Shown piece by piece: positions 1-8,028 of a DNA stretch of 64,000 bases. The stretch's first letter is position 1. The number at the start of each line of letters is the position of its first letter. Origin of the DNA: Streptomyces solicavernae (GTDB taxonomy: Bacteria > Actinomycetota > Actinomycetes > Streptomycetales > Streptomycetaceae); contig NZ_JASCIR010000004.1 of NCBI RefSeq assembly GCF_029968095.1, positions 62,001 to 126,000 on the forward strand, written 5' to 3'. The notes under the pieces were generated by a model. That model was not told the origin of the DNA and searched no databases. It saw nothing but the letters and a program-made list of their open reading frames with translations. The translations under genes were made by a program, and so were the position numbers.

Positions 1-531
1 CGCGGGGCGCGGGACGTGGTGGAGGGCGCGGTCGGGCACGCCGAGCGGGCCGACGACGCCGAGGTCACCGCGGAGCATCTGCTCCTCGCCCTCCTCGACG
101 CCGAGGGGACGAAGGCCGCGTACGCCCTCGCGGCCCTCGGTGTGACGGGCCGGCGCGAGGCGGTCGTCGCCGCGCTCGCCGAGGCGCGGCGGCGCGGGGG
201 AGTGTCGGCGGCCGACGAGGAAGCCCTGGCCGGGCTCGGGATCGACGTCGGGGCGATCGTCTCGTGCGTCGAACAGGCGCATGGGGAGGGGGCGTTGGGG
301 CGCGAGCGCACGCGCACGAAGCGCCGGTTCACCGGGCACCGCCCGTTCGCCCGCGAGTCCAAGGACGTCCTGGAGCAGGCGCTGCGGGTCGCGATCGGCC
401 GCGGGGACCGGACCATCGGCGATGAGCATCTGCTGCTGGCGTTGGCCGTACGGCCGGGGGTCGCGCGGGATGTGCTGGGGGCGTACGGGTCTTCTTACGA
501 TGCGGTGGTGCGGGTGTTGGGGACGGGCTGA
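1..531 (+). CDS. Clp N-terminal (repeat) domain protein, 5' end cut by window
   Basis: The reading frame is open from the first base, so the true start lies upstream; the visible part is about 176 residues. It carries two copies of the Clp-N helical repeat, recognisable by the paired AEHLLLALL and DEHLLLALA motifs near residues 25 and 145. There is no AAA ATPase domain before the stop. Clp-N repeats in ClpC/ClpA bind substrates or adaptors. A stand-alone copy like this is probably an adaptor or stress-related protein, but the partner cannot be told from sequence. It converges on the PadR gene. Confidence 0.8.
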   Translation, partial: RGARDVVEGAVGHAERADDAEVTAEHLLLALLDAEGTKAAYALAALGVTGRREAVVAALAEARRRGGVSAADEEALAGLGIDVGAIVSCVEQAHGEGALGRERTRTKRRFTGHRPFARESKDVLEQALRVAIGRGDRTIGDEHLLLALAVRPGVARDVLGAYGSSYDAVVRVLGTG

Positions 532-544
532 TTCGTCCCCTGAA

Positions 545-620
545 TTGAACCCCTCCGGCGATAAATTGAGCCCCTCCGGCGATTGAGGAGCGGGGTCCGG
601 GGGCGGAGCCCCCTGGGGGC
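545..620. repeat. Intergenic palindromic repeat between convergent genes, probable bidirectional terminator
   Basis: The module CCCCTCCGGCGAT occurs twice in tandem and is followed by TTGAGGAGCGGGGTCC and a GGGGGCGGAGCCCCC hairpin. The same family appears inverted at 26942-27009, again between two convergent genes. Placement at gene ends and strong hairpins suggest termination for both neighbours. The tandem copy of the left module is peculiar to this locus. Confidence 0.6.
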
Positions 621-628
621 GGGGTGCC

Positions 629-1564
629 TCAGTCCCCGTCCGCCCCCCGCAGTACCACCCCGATATGCGCCGCCGCGGCGGACAAGTGACGGCGTGCGTC
701 GCGGAGTTGGGCCTCCGTCACCCCGTGGTCGCGGGCCGCGTCGCGGATGTCGTCGCGGAAGCGGTCCAGGAGGCGGTCCAGGTCGCGGGCCGGGTCGCCG
801 GTGGAGACCGCGTCCTGCGTGGCCCACTCCGGCTCGGCCACGGACCCGGGGGCCGGCCGGGGCCTGCCGAAGCGGCCGAACTCCTTGGTGATCTCGGCCA
901 GTCCCTCCCGGAGCCCCGTCGGCCAGTCCCCGCGCGTGAAGTGGTCCTGCACCTGGTCCTGTACGCGCTTCGCGATCCGCTGGACCTCGTCGCGCGCCTC
1001 GTCCTCGGCCTCCTTGGCCTGGCGGCGGGCGCGCTGCGCCTCCTCGCGGGCCCGGCGCGACTCGTCCTTCGCGCGGCGGGCCTGCTCCTTCCACTCCTGC
1101 TTCGCGCGGCGCAGCTCCTCCTTCGCCGCCCGCCAGGACTCCGGCTCGCCCTGCGCGGTCGTGCTGCCGGACCCCCGCCGCGTCTCGTTCGCCGCGGCCC
1201 GCATCTCGCGCCGCAGGTCACCGGCGGCGCCGCGGACGTCGTCCCGGATCTCGGCGGCCAGCTCCGCTACGGACTCGCGGATCTCCAACTCCAGGTCCGC
1301 CAACTCGCCGCTGCGGTCCGCCAGTTCGGCCCGGCCCGCGTCGGTGATCGAGTAGACCTTGCGGCCGCCCTCGGTGGTGTGCGTGACCAGCCCCTCGGCC
1401 TCCAGCTTCGCCAGGCGCGGGTAGACGGTGCCCGCCGAGGGCGCGTACAGGCCCTGGAAGCGCTCCTCCAGGAGCCGGATCACCTCGTAGCCGTGGCGCG
1501 GCGCCTCGTCGAGGAGCCCCAGGAGGTAGAGGCGCAGGCGGCCGTGGGCGAAGACGGGGGGCAT
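629..1564 (-). CDS. PadR family transcriptional regulator with long coiled-coil tail
   Basis: The first ~90 residues are a PadR winged helix (GRLRLYLLGLLDEAPRHGYE, then GTVYPRLAKLEAEGLV). From about residue 130 to 200 there is a highly charged Arg/Glu/Ala-rich helix typical of a coiled coil; usual PadR proteins are near 110-200 residues, so this 311-residue form has an added dimerisation or partner-binding region. The start is the ATG before PPVFAHGR, one base after the TGA of the upstream DUF4097 gene, so the two form an operon. It probably represses the shared promoter through the AT-rich site at 2547-2580. Confidence 0.88.
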   Translation of the reverse strand: MPPVFAHGRLRLYLLGLLDEAPRHGYEVIRLLEERFQGLYAPSAGTVYPRLAKLEAEGLVTHTTEGGRKVYSITDAGRAELADRSGELADLELEIRESVAELAAEIRDDVRGAAGDLRREMRAAANETRRGSGSTTAQGEPESWRAAKEELRRAKQEWKEQARRAKDESRRAREEAQRARRQAKEAEDEARDEVQRIAKRVQDQVQDHFTRGDWPTGLREGLAEITKEFGRFGRPRPAPGSVAEPEWATQDAVSTGDPARDLDRLLDRFRDDIRDAARDHGVTEAQLRDARRHLSAAAAHIGVVLRGADGD

Positions 1565-1565
1565 G

Positions 1566-2513
1566 TCAGAGCACCTTCCCGGTCGTGCTGTCACCGGCGG
1601 GCGGAGTGTCCGCCGGGGGCGTGTCCGTAGGAGGATTGTTCCCGTCCGCTTGTGGACCCGGTGCGCCGGGGGTGGGGCCCTCGCCGTGCGTCCCGTACGC
1701 GTCCGGCTGTGGGCGGCGCAGCAGGGCGATGGCGCCGGAGACGGTGGTGGCCTTGAGGGTGCCGGTGCCGGCGCCGAGGCGGCCGGTGATCCGCTTCGTG
1801 CCCCAGCCGCCGCCGACCCGCAGGTCCTCGAACGCGTTGGAGACCGTGCCGCTGGTCGTGTCCGCCTCCACGACCGCGTCCGCCGGGTGCGGGAGCCGGA
1901 TCGCGATCTCGCCGGAGACGCTGGACAGCCGTACGTCCGGGGCGCGGTCCGAGCCGTCCAGGTCCACGATCATGTCGCCGCTGACGGACTCCGCCCGTAC
2001 GGACGCGCTCGCCGCGACGACCGTCAGGTCGCCGGAGACCGAGCCGAACTTCAAGTCGCCCGTCACGCCCTGCGCTTCGACGGTGCCGCTCACCGTCTCG
2101 GCGCGCACGTCGCCGGACAGGCCGGCCAGGGTGGTCTCGCCGTGCACGCCCCGGACCGTGGTGCGGCCCTCGACGCCGGAGACCATGGCGGTCGCGCCGA
2201 CCGTGCCCACCTCGACGTCGGCGCCCGACGGCACCGCGAGCGAGACCACCGCGTGCCGCCGCCACCCCTTGGGGTCCAGCCACTTGAGGAAGCCCTTCCA
2301 GGGCAGGTCGTCGTACGCGACGCTGAGCGTCGTGCCCTCCCGCACCACCCGCAGCGGCGGTCCGTCGATCTCCGAGAGCTCCAGGTGTGTCGCGCCCTCC
2401 TCCGTGCCGACCACGTTCACCGCGCCGCCCGCGATGCGTACGCGCACCGAGCTCACCGGTTCGCCGAAGCTGAACTTCCGCGGCTCGGCGATCTCCCAGC
2501 TGGACTCCGCCAT
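1566..2513 (-). CDS. DUF4097 family beta-strand repeat protein
   Basis: A 315-residue protein rich in short beta strands of the form VSGDLxxxxxSGDVxxESVSG, which is the DUF4097 (adhesin-like beta-helix) pattern. No signal peptide or membrane segment is visible, so it is probably cytoplasmic. The start is the ATG of MAESSWEIAEP, preceded by GGGAGG at proper spacing; an upstream in-frame ATG lies in the operator region and is unlikely. It is co-transcribed with PadR, a pairing common in Streptomyces whose biological role is not known to me. Confidence 0.85.
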   Translation of the reverse strand: MAESSWEIAEPRKFSFGEPVSSVRVRIAGGAVNVVGTEEGATHLELSEIDGPPLRVVREGTTLSVAYDDLPWKGFLKWLDPKGWRRHAVVSLAVPSGADVEVGTVGATAMVSGVEGRTTVRGVHGETTLAGLSGDVRAETVSGTVEAQGVTGDLKFGSVSGDLTVVAASASVRAESVSGDMIVDLDGSDRAPDVRLSSVSGEIAIRLPHPADAVVEADTTSGTVSNAFEDLRVGGGWGTKRITGRLGAGTGTLKATTVSGAIALLRRPQPDAYGTHGEGPTPGAPGPQADGNNPPTDTPPADTPPAGDSTTGKVL

Positions 2514-2546
2514 GGCTGCCTCCCTCGGCCGCGACGCTGACGCGCC

Positions 2547-2580
2547 ATATCGCGTTCTCTCGTACACACGATATATCGCG
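2547..2580. promoter_or_regulatory. Candidate PadR operator
   Basis: ATATCGCG occurs as a direct repeat at 2547-2554 and 2573-2580 (26 bp apart), the second copy overlapping the palindrome CGATATATCG at 2569-2578. These AT-rich words stand out in a 70% GC background and lie just upstream of the DUF4097-padR operon. Autoregulation by PadR is inferred. Confidence 0.5.
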
Positions 2581-2664
2581 GATACGTGACGTCAAGAGTG
2601 CCGGGCCCGCTGCGCTGCACGGCATACCAGAGCCAACGCGGACAAATTGCCCTAGCGTGGATCT

Positions 2665-3480
2665 GTGCCGACCCCGCGCGAACCCGATTCCGAAGAATCC
2701 GGCGTACCCGCCGCCGGCGCGCTGCTGTTCTGCCGCGCCGCACCCGCCGACATCCGCCCCGCCGCCGGGCTCCTCCGCACCCGCCTGCACCTCGCCCCGG
2801 CCGGGCCGGAGTGGAGTGTCCTGGTGCCCGACGGCGCCCCGTGGGTGCGCGCGGGCGAGCCCGTCGACCGGGTGCTCGCGGGCTGGGCGACCGCGCTCGC
2901 CGTCGGCGCGCCCTGGCCGGTGCTCGCGCTCTGGTGGGACGGGGACCGCAGCGGCTACCTCCTCGCCGCCGGCTTCCGCCGCGGTGTCGGGTACGTGTGG
3001 CTGGCCGACGGCACGCCCGTCGGCGAGGACGAGGCGATGCGTACGTTCGCCGCCCGGCTCGGCCTCGACCCCGTCCTCGACGTGCAGTCCCTCGAACCGC
3101 TGACCCGGTCCGACCCCGCGGCCGACGCCGACGACCGGCTGCGCGTCCTGCTCGCCGTGCTCGCCCGCGCCGGACTCACCGTGCCCAGGGGCCTCACCCC
3201 GGGGGCGAGCGCGGACGGCCTGCGCTCGGCGGCCCGCGCGCTCCCGGACGCCGAGACGGTGGAGTGGCCCGGCCTGCGCGAAGCCGTACGTGCCGAACTC
3301 GCCCCCGAGGGCGGCAGCCTGACCGCCCGCGCCCTGGCCGCCGCCCACCTCGCGGCGGGCCTCCCGCTCACCCTCTGGGGCCTACGGCGCCACAGCGCAG
3401 GCTGGACGGCGGCAGGAGTGCTGCTCCTCGTCCACGGCGCGCTCGGTCTCGTACGGGAGATTCGGCGGCCGCTCGACTGA
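2665..3480 (+). CDS. Conserved hypothetical protein with C-terminal membrane hairpin
   Basis: A 271-residue protein of unrecognised function. The first ~150 residues are a soluble Trp-rich domain (WSVLVPDGAPW, WPVLALWWDGDRSGY, VGYVWLADG). Residues about 210-262 contain two hydrophobic stretches (ALAAAHLAAGLPLTLWGL and AGVLLLVHGALGLV) that could form a membrane hairpin. The GTG start is probably leaderless: a TAGCGT box at 2653-2658 lies six bases before it. It stands alone between the PadR operon and a leftward gene. Confidence 0.75.
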   Translation: MPTPREPDSEESGVPAAGALLFCRAAPADIRPAAGLLRTRLHLAPAGPEWSVLVPDGAPWVRAGEPVDRVLAGWATALAVGAPWPVLALWWDGDRSGYLLAAGFRRGVGYVWLADGTPVGEDEAMRTFAARLGLDPVLDVQSLEPLTRSDPAADADDRLRVLLAVLARAGLTVPRGLTPGASADGLRSAARALPDAETVEWPGLREAVRAELAPEGGSLTARALAAAHLAAGLPLTLWGLRRHSAGWTAAGVLLLVHGALGLVREIRRPLD

Positions 3481-3587
3481 CGGGGTCGTCCCGTCGGCCG
3501 GGCTCGCGCTGCGTGTCCCTACTTACCCCTGTTTTCCCTGGTCGTCACAGCGCATCCCTGCTTGCCCCTGATTGCCCCTGCTCGCCC

Positions 3588-3776
3588 CTACTCGTCCTCG
3601 TCCTCGTCCTCGTCGTCCAGGCGGGCCAGCCAGGTGGCGAGGCGTTCGACCGGAACCTCGAAGTCCGGGTTCAGATCGACGAACGTACGGAGCTGCTCGG
3701 CGAGCCACTCGAAGGTGACCTCCTCCTCGCCGCGCCGCTTCTCCAGCTCTTCGATGCCTCGGTCGGTGAAGTACAT
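3588..3776 (-). CDS. DUF6104-like small acidic protein
   Basis: A 62-residue protein starting MYFTDRGIEELEKRRG and ending in an Asp/Glu run encoded by a TCCTCG repeat. AGGAGC precedes the chosen ATG; an upstream in-frame ATG would add a Pro-rich segment with no family resemblance. I recall very similar proteins as widespread and nearly invariant in Streptomyces (DUF6104), of unknown function. It is divergent from the protease/MoxR cluster. Confidence 0.8.
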   Translation of the reverse strand: MYFTDRGIEELEKRRGEEEVTFEWLAEQLRTFVDLNPDFEVPVERLATWLARLDDEDEDEDE

Positions 3777-4049
3777 GTGCTTGCTGCTCCTGTCGCCACG
3801 TCCGAGCGGCGCCGGTGGTGATGCGGGATCTCCGGGCCTCGCGGGGGCCGGGACCCCGTCCACTTTAATCGAGCGCGACCCGACCGATCAGATCGAGCCA
3901 GCCCCTGACCGGCCTGAACAGAGTTATCCACAGGGGTCGCCCCGCAACCGGCCCGGTGGCTAACCTCGTCGTAGATCAAGAGCCGGTGCGGCCAAGGGAG
4001 TTGGCGGGCGCGCACCGGCCGGTTGAGGCTGCGTACGGACGGGGGCGTC

Positions 4050-4475
4050 ATGGCGGACAGCATGTGGACGGACGAGGCGGCGGGGGAGCCGGACCGGAGT
4101 CGGGGAGAGGCCGGCGAAGCGCCGGGGGTGATCCCCGGGGACGCGCTGCCCCAGGGCGTGTGGCCCATCACCCTGCCCGGCGGCGCGGGTCGGATCATGG
4201 CCCGGGTCACCCCCACCGACCAGTACGAGGACCAGGACATCGGAGTCCTCGACACCGCGGGCGCCAGGCTGGAGCAGCTGGGCGAGCTGATCCAGGGCGT
4301 GGGCACTTCCGTGCTCGACGCCGCGCGGGCGGTGCGGCCGGACGAGGCGGCGATCACCTTCGGCGTCGAGCTGAGCACGAAGTCGGGCCGGGCGTTCGCG
4401 ATCCTCGCCGAGGGGGAGGCGAAGGCGTCCGTGCAGGTCACCCTCACCTGGCGCCTCGGCGACGGCGATGCCTGA
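4050..4475 (+). CDS. Trypco1 (CU044_2847-like) trypsin-co-occurring protein
   Basis: A 141-residue protein whose C-terminal ~100 residues match the Trypco1 pattern: a strand pair (VWPITLPGGAGRIMARV), a helix, then AAITFGVELSTKSGRAFAI and a final VQVTLTWRL strand. The family is named for its linkage to trypsin-like proteases in NTP-dependent conflict systems; its biochemical job is unknown and it may inhibit or scaffold the protease. ATG 4050 has GGGGG upstream. Its stop overlaps the next start by 8 bases. A TAACCT box at 3961-3966 may be the operon promoter. Confidence 0.82.
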   Translation: MADSMWTDEAAGEPDRSRGEAGEAPGVIPGDALPQGVWPITLPGGAGRIMARVTPTDQYEDQDIGVLDTAGARLEQLGELIQGVGTSVLDAARAVRPDEAAITFGVELSTKSGRAFAILAEGEAKASVQVTLTWRLGDGDA

Positions 4476-6756
4476 CCTGTCGGACCGGCTCGGGCGGCTG
4501 GTCGGGGCGGCCACCGTGCAGATTCACGCGCCCAAGTCCGACGCCGCCGAGCGGACCCGGCTGTGGGGGACGGGGTTCTTCGTTGCGCCGGGCTGGATCC
4601 TCACCTGCGCGCATGTGGTCCGCCCCTACCTGGACGCGTCGCGCAAGGGACGCTTCGGTGTGACCGGCGCGGTGGTCGGCGCGAGCACACCGGTGGAGGC
4701 GCGGCTTGAGGGCATGCTCTGGCGGGGCGGCAAGGACGGGGACATCCCCTTCGAGCAGGACCTCGCCCTGCTGCGCCTCGCGGACGACGCCTCGGCCGAG
4801 CGGCACTCCTGCGTCTGGTTCGCCGATTGGGCGGGGCGCACACTCGGCGACGAACGCTTCGTCCACGGGTACTACCTCGACGGATCCGGTCAGGTGCGGA
4901 CCCGTGAGGCGCTGGCCAAGGTCAGCGTGGCGGACGGCGCGGCGCGGCGGTTCGAGCCCATGGTGCAGTTCAAGAGCGGCCTGTCGGGGTCCCCGGTCGT
5001 CGCGCCGGAGTCCGGGGCCGTCGTCGGGGTGATGAAGGCGGGCCAGCAGGGGTACGGCGGCGCGGCCATGGACATCACGGCCCTGCGCGGCTTCGGCGAG
5101 CTGTACGCGGAGGTCGCCGCCGCCCACGATGTGTGGCACCACGGACGGCTCGGCCGGCCGGACAGCTGGGTCGCTCTGCAGGACCGGGCGGCCCGCGCCC
5201 CGGGCCGCGGCGCCACCGCTGACGCGTGGACACCCGTGGACCGCGCCACCGCCCTGCACCACCTCGCCGTGCTGCGCCGGGCCGTCCCCCGGAGCGCGGA
5301 GAGCGAGAAGCCCGGGGACATCTGTGTGCTGGTGCGCCAGGCCATGGGGCGCCGCTGGCTGTCCAACAGTCGCCCGCTGCCCCGGATTTGGCGGGACGGT
5401 CACGGCGAGCTGTACGACGGCGCGCGTCCCCTGGAGGCCCGGGTCTTCCTGCGGTACCTGCGCCGGGTGACCGAGTACGCGGAGTCCGACGGCCTGCACA
5501 CCGGCCCGCTGACGGCCTGGCTGGACGCACGGGAGGCGCGGCTCTCCGGGAAGCGGGAGGCCGCCGGGCCACGCAGCCCCGCACCACCCCCGGCCCCTCA
5601 TGCGCCCGGGAACGGCGGCCTGCCCGGAGAGGCCCCGCCCGCGCACCTCGACACCGAGACCCGCCCCGCGCACCCCGCCCCGGAGGCTCTGCCCGCGCGC
5701 CCCGGTCCGCAGGCTCTGCCCGCGCACCCCGGCCCCGAGGTTCTGCCCGCGCACCTCGACCCCCGGACCCGCCCCGCTCGCCCTGACCCCGGGCCCCGCC
5801 CTGACCCCGGGCCCCGCCCTGACCCCGGGCCCCGCCCCGACCCCGGGCCCCGCCCCGGCCCCGCGGTCCAGCCGGTCCACGCGCGGGCCGCGGAGGCCGC
5901 GGAACCGGTGGCGTACCCGCACCCGGGCAGCGCGCGCTCCATCGTCGTCCTGGAGATAGAGGAGGTCTCCTGCGAGGACCGCCGCTTCCGCTGGACCGTC
6001 CGCCTGGACCACATCGGCGAGGACGAGGAACTCCTCGGCGGCAGCGACGCGGGCGGCCCCGGCGTGCCCTACCGCGACCTGCTGCACGAGGTGGGCGAAG
6101 CCCTGACCGGCGCCTTCGAACGGGTCGACCTCGGCGGCTCGCCCGCACCGCTCGAAGTCGCCCTGCCGTACGACCACTTCGACGAGCCGGTGCACCAGTG
6201 GCAGCTCAACCACACCGTTCCGCTGCACCAGGACCCGGCCAAGGAGCCGCTCGGGGTGCACCGGCCGGTGGTGGTGCGCAGCCTGGAGCGGTTGCGCGCA
6301 CCGGACCCTGAGCGCAACGCCCGCCACGCCGACCGCTGGCACGACCTGCACGCAGCCGAGCGCATCAGCTCCCTCCGGCTGCCGCCCGCGGGCAAGTCGC
6401 TGCAGGCAGCGGTCGAGGGGAAGGCACCCGGCGAGGTGCCCGTGATGTGCCGGTCGGCCGGGGAGCGGACCGGGAAGCACGCGCTCGGCGAGGTCCTCGG
6501 GCAGGACCACGGTGTCGCCCTGTGGCACGGCACGGGCCATGCGGGCAGCCCCTGTGGCGACGCCTGCACCGCACTGCACGAACAGATCGGCGACGTCTTC
6601 CGGGTCAGCCGACGGGCCGACCGGCTCGCCTACTCCGTATGGCAGTTGCGCCGGGACATCGCGCGTCACAACAACGGCCCGCACCCGGCATCCGGCCTCG
6701 TGCTGTTCTACGACCGCCCGTTGGAGGACACGGACGTACTGGACGCACCGGCATGA
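4468..6756 (+). CDS. Trypsin-like serine protease with VMAP-C-type C-terminus
   Basis: A 762-residue effector-like protein. Residues 1-220 are a chymotrypsin-fold protease with a complete triad: His49 (TCAHVV), Asp98 (EQDLALL) and Ser173 (SGLSGSPV). Residues ~365-470 are a Pro-rich linker with tandem PDPGPR units. The C-terminal ~290 residues resemble the C-terminal domain of vWA-MoxR-associated proteins (VMAP-C), with the conserved end region GVALWHGT...LVLFYDRP. No secretion signal is seen, so it should act in the cytoplasm. Coupling to Trypco1, MoxR and vWA genes suggests that its proteolysis is released by the ATPase/vWA switch (inference from the described ternary systems). Confidence 0.85.
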   Translation: MPDLSDRLGRLVGAATVQIHAPKSDAAERTRLWGTGFFVAPGWILTCAHVVRPYLDASRKGRFGVTGAVVGASTPVEARLEGMLWRGGKDGDIPFEQDLALLRLADDASAERHSCVWFADWAGRTLGDERFVHGYYLDGSGQVRTREALAKVSVADGAARRFEPMVQFKSGLSGSPVVAPESGAVVGVMKAGQQGYGGAAMDITALRGFGELYAEVAAAHDVWHHGRLGRPDSWVALQDRAARAPGRGATADAWTPVDRATALHHLAVLRRAVPRSAESEKPGDICVLVRQAMGRRWLSNSRPLPRIWRDGHGELYDGARPLEARVFLRYLRRVTEYAESDGLHTGPLTAWLDAREARLSGKREAAGPRSPAPPPAPHAPGNGGLPGEAPPAHLDTETRPAHPAPEALPARPGPQALPAHPGPEVLPAHLDPRTRPARPDPGPRPDPGPRPDPGPRPDPGPRPGPAVQPVHARAAEAAEPVAYPHPGSARSIVVLEIEEVSCEDRRFRWTVRLDHIGEDEELLGGSDAGGPGVPYRDLLHEVGEALTGAFERVDLGGSPAPLEVALPYDHFDEPVHQWQLNHTVPLHQDPAKEPLGVHRPVVVRSLERLRAPDPERNARHADRWHDLHAAERISSLRLPPAGKSLQAAVEGKAPGEVPVMCRSAGERTGKHALGEVLGQDHGVALWHGTGHAGSPCGDACTALHEQIGDVFRVSRRADRLAYSVWQLRRDIARHNNGPHPASGLVLFYDRPLEDTDVLDAPA

Positions 6757-6932
6757 GCGCCCGGACCGCGGGGCCGGAGTTCGGCCAGGAGTGCGCGCCA
6801 ACGGTATGGCTGGAAAAGGCCGTTCGCGAGGGTGGCTTTGGGTACATTTTCAGGGGCCCGTTGTGGGCGAGGGCCACCCTCGTCGGCCAGCGCGCGGCAA
6901 GCCATCGAACGCTGACGAGGAGCGAGCCATGA
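6753..6932 (+). CDS. Possible small ORF (59 aa) linking the protease and MoxR genes
   Basis: An open frame of 59 codons fills the gap between the protease and MoxR genes, with four-base ATGA overlaps at both ends: its ATG overlaps the protease stop, and its TGA overlaps the MoxR start. This layout argues for a translated gene. Against it, codon choice is unlike the neighbours (GTA, GAA, GTT, GGT, TTT, ATT, CCA, GCA, CAT), and the protein (with VWLEKAVREGGFGYIF in the middle) matches no family I know. The alternative is a 170-bp untranslated spacer holding a promoter for MoxR. Confidence 0.35.
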   Translation: MSARTAGPEFGQECAPTVWLEKAVREGGFGYIFRGPLWARATLVGQRAASHRTLTRSEP

Positions 6933-8023
6933 GCGACTGGCTGATCTTCCGGGGCACGGGGAAGCCCGCCCGGAACCGCATCGCGGACCTGCCCGAAGCA
7001 CCCCACTGGCGGCGCTTCGACGGTACGCCGCCGCCCGAGGACGAGGACCGGGCTCCCGAGATCGACCACTCCTCGCTGCGCCGCCTCGGCGACAACCCGA
7101 TCCTCCGCATCCAGGAGGAGCGCACCCTCCAACTGATCAACGCCGCCCTCTATTTGAGGCGTCCGCTCCTGGTCACCGGAGCCCCCGGCGCCGGCAAGAG
7201 CACCCTCGCGCACGCGGTCGCCCATGAGCTCGGGCTCGGCCGGGTGCTGCAGTGGCCGGTGGTCAGCCGCACCGAACTGAAGGACGGCCTGTACGCCTAC
7301 GATGCCATCGGCCGCCTCCAGGACACCCAGCTCGACGCCCACCGGTCGGGCGCGCCCCGGTCCGCAGCCGCGCGGGCAGGCGGCGGTGCCCGCCCACGCC
7401 CCGGCGGCCGCCTCGCGGGGACCCGGCGCAGGAGCGACATCGGCCGGTACATCAGGCTCGGGCCGCTCGGCACCGCACTGCTGCCGACCCGGCAGCCGCG
7501 GGTGCTGCTCATCGACGAGCTGGACAAGAGCGACATCGACCTGCCCGGCGACCTCCTCAACGTCATGGAGGAGGGCGAGTTCGCCATCCCCGAGCTCGAA
7601 CGCATCGCGGGCCGCGACGGCCGGGACCAGGTGACGGTGCTCAGCGACGACGGCCGGCCCGTGGTCGTGACCGGAGGACGGGTGCGCTGCCGGGCCTTCC
7701 CGTTCATCGTGATGACCAGCAACGGCGAGCGGGAGTTCCCGCCCGCGCTGCTCCGCCGCTGCATCCACCTCAACCTCGAACCACCCAGGGGCCGGCGCCT
7801 CGCCGCCATGGTCCAGGCCCACTTCGGCGAGCGGGCGGACGAGACGCACAGCGATGTCTTCGACCTGTTCACCCAGGACGGTGGCGGGATCCACCGCCCC
7901 ACCGACCAGCTCCTGAACGCCATCTTCCTCACCCAGCACGCGGCCCAGCAGGAGGACCCGGCCCGCCGCGCGGAGATCGCCCGGCTGCTCATCGAGGCCC
8001 CCGACCAAGAACCCAGGCGCTAG
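6929..8023 (+). CDS. MoxR-family AAA+ ATPase
   Basis: A 364-residue MoxR/RavA-type ATPase. Walker A is GAPGAGKS at 84-91, Walker B VLLIDELD at 192-199, sensor-1 Asn in MTSNGEREF at 263-265, followed by the LLRR arginine pair near 276. MoxR ATPases work with vWA proteins as chaperone-like modules that remodel or activate a partner. The start is the ATG before SDWLIFRG, with GAGGAGCGAG upstream. The vWA gene follows after 5 bases. The substrate is probably the protease/VMAP protein encoded just upstream (inference). Confidence 0.92.
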   Translation: MSDWLIFRGTGKPARNRIADLPEAPHWRRFDGTPPPEDEDRAPEIDHSSLRRLGDNPILRIQEERTLQLINAALYLRRPLLVTGAPGAGKSTLAHAVAHELGLGRVLQWPVVSRTELKDGLYAYDAIGRLQDTQLDAHRSGAPRSAAARAGGGARPRPGGRLAGTRRRSDIGRYIRLGPLGTALLPTRQPRVLLIDELDKSDIDLPGDLLNVMEEGEFAIPELERIAGRDGRDQVTVLSDDGRPVVVTGGRVRCRAFPFIVMTSNGEREFPPALLRRCIHLNLEPPRGRRLAAMVQAHFGERADETHSDVFDLFTQDGGGIHRPTDQLLNAIFLTQHAAQQEDPARRAEIARLLIEAPDQEPRR

Positions 8024-8028
8024 CCGTC

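Noticed and set aside
3924-3932. TTATCCACA, a perfect DnaA-box word upstream of the Trypco1 gene
   Set aside because: A single box with no cluster, no AT-rich unwinding region and no dnaA/dnaN nearby; most likely chance.
3944-3970. GCAACC-N17-CGTC as a sigma-E promoter for the protease/MoxR cluster
   Set aside because: Spacing is one base longer than in the good match at 60552, and a vegetative TAACCT box overlaps it; not strong enough to call.
5598-6014. Long open frames on both strands over the protease linker
   Set aside because: They come from Pro/Gly-rich 15-bp repeats at high GC; the plus-strand protease frame has a complete catalytic triad and conserved tail.
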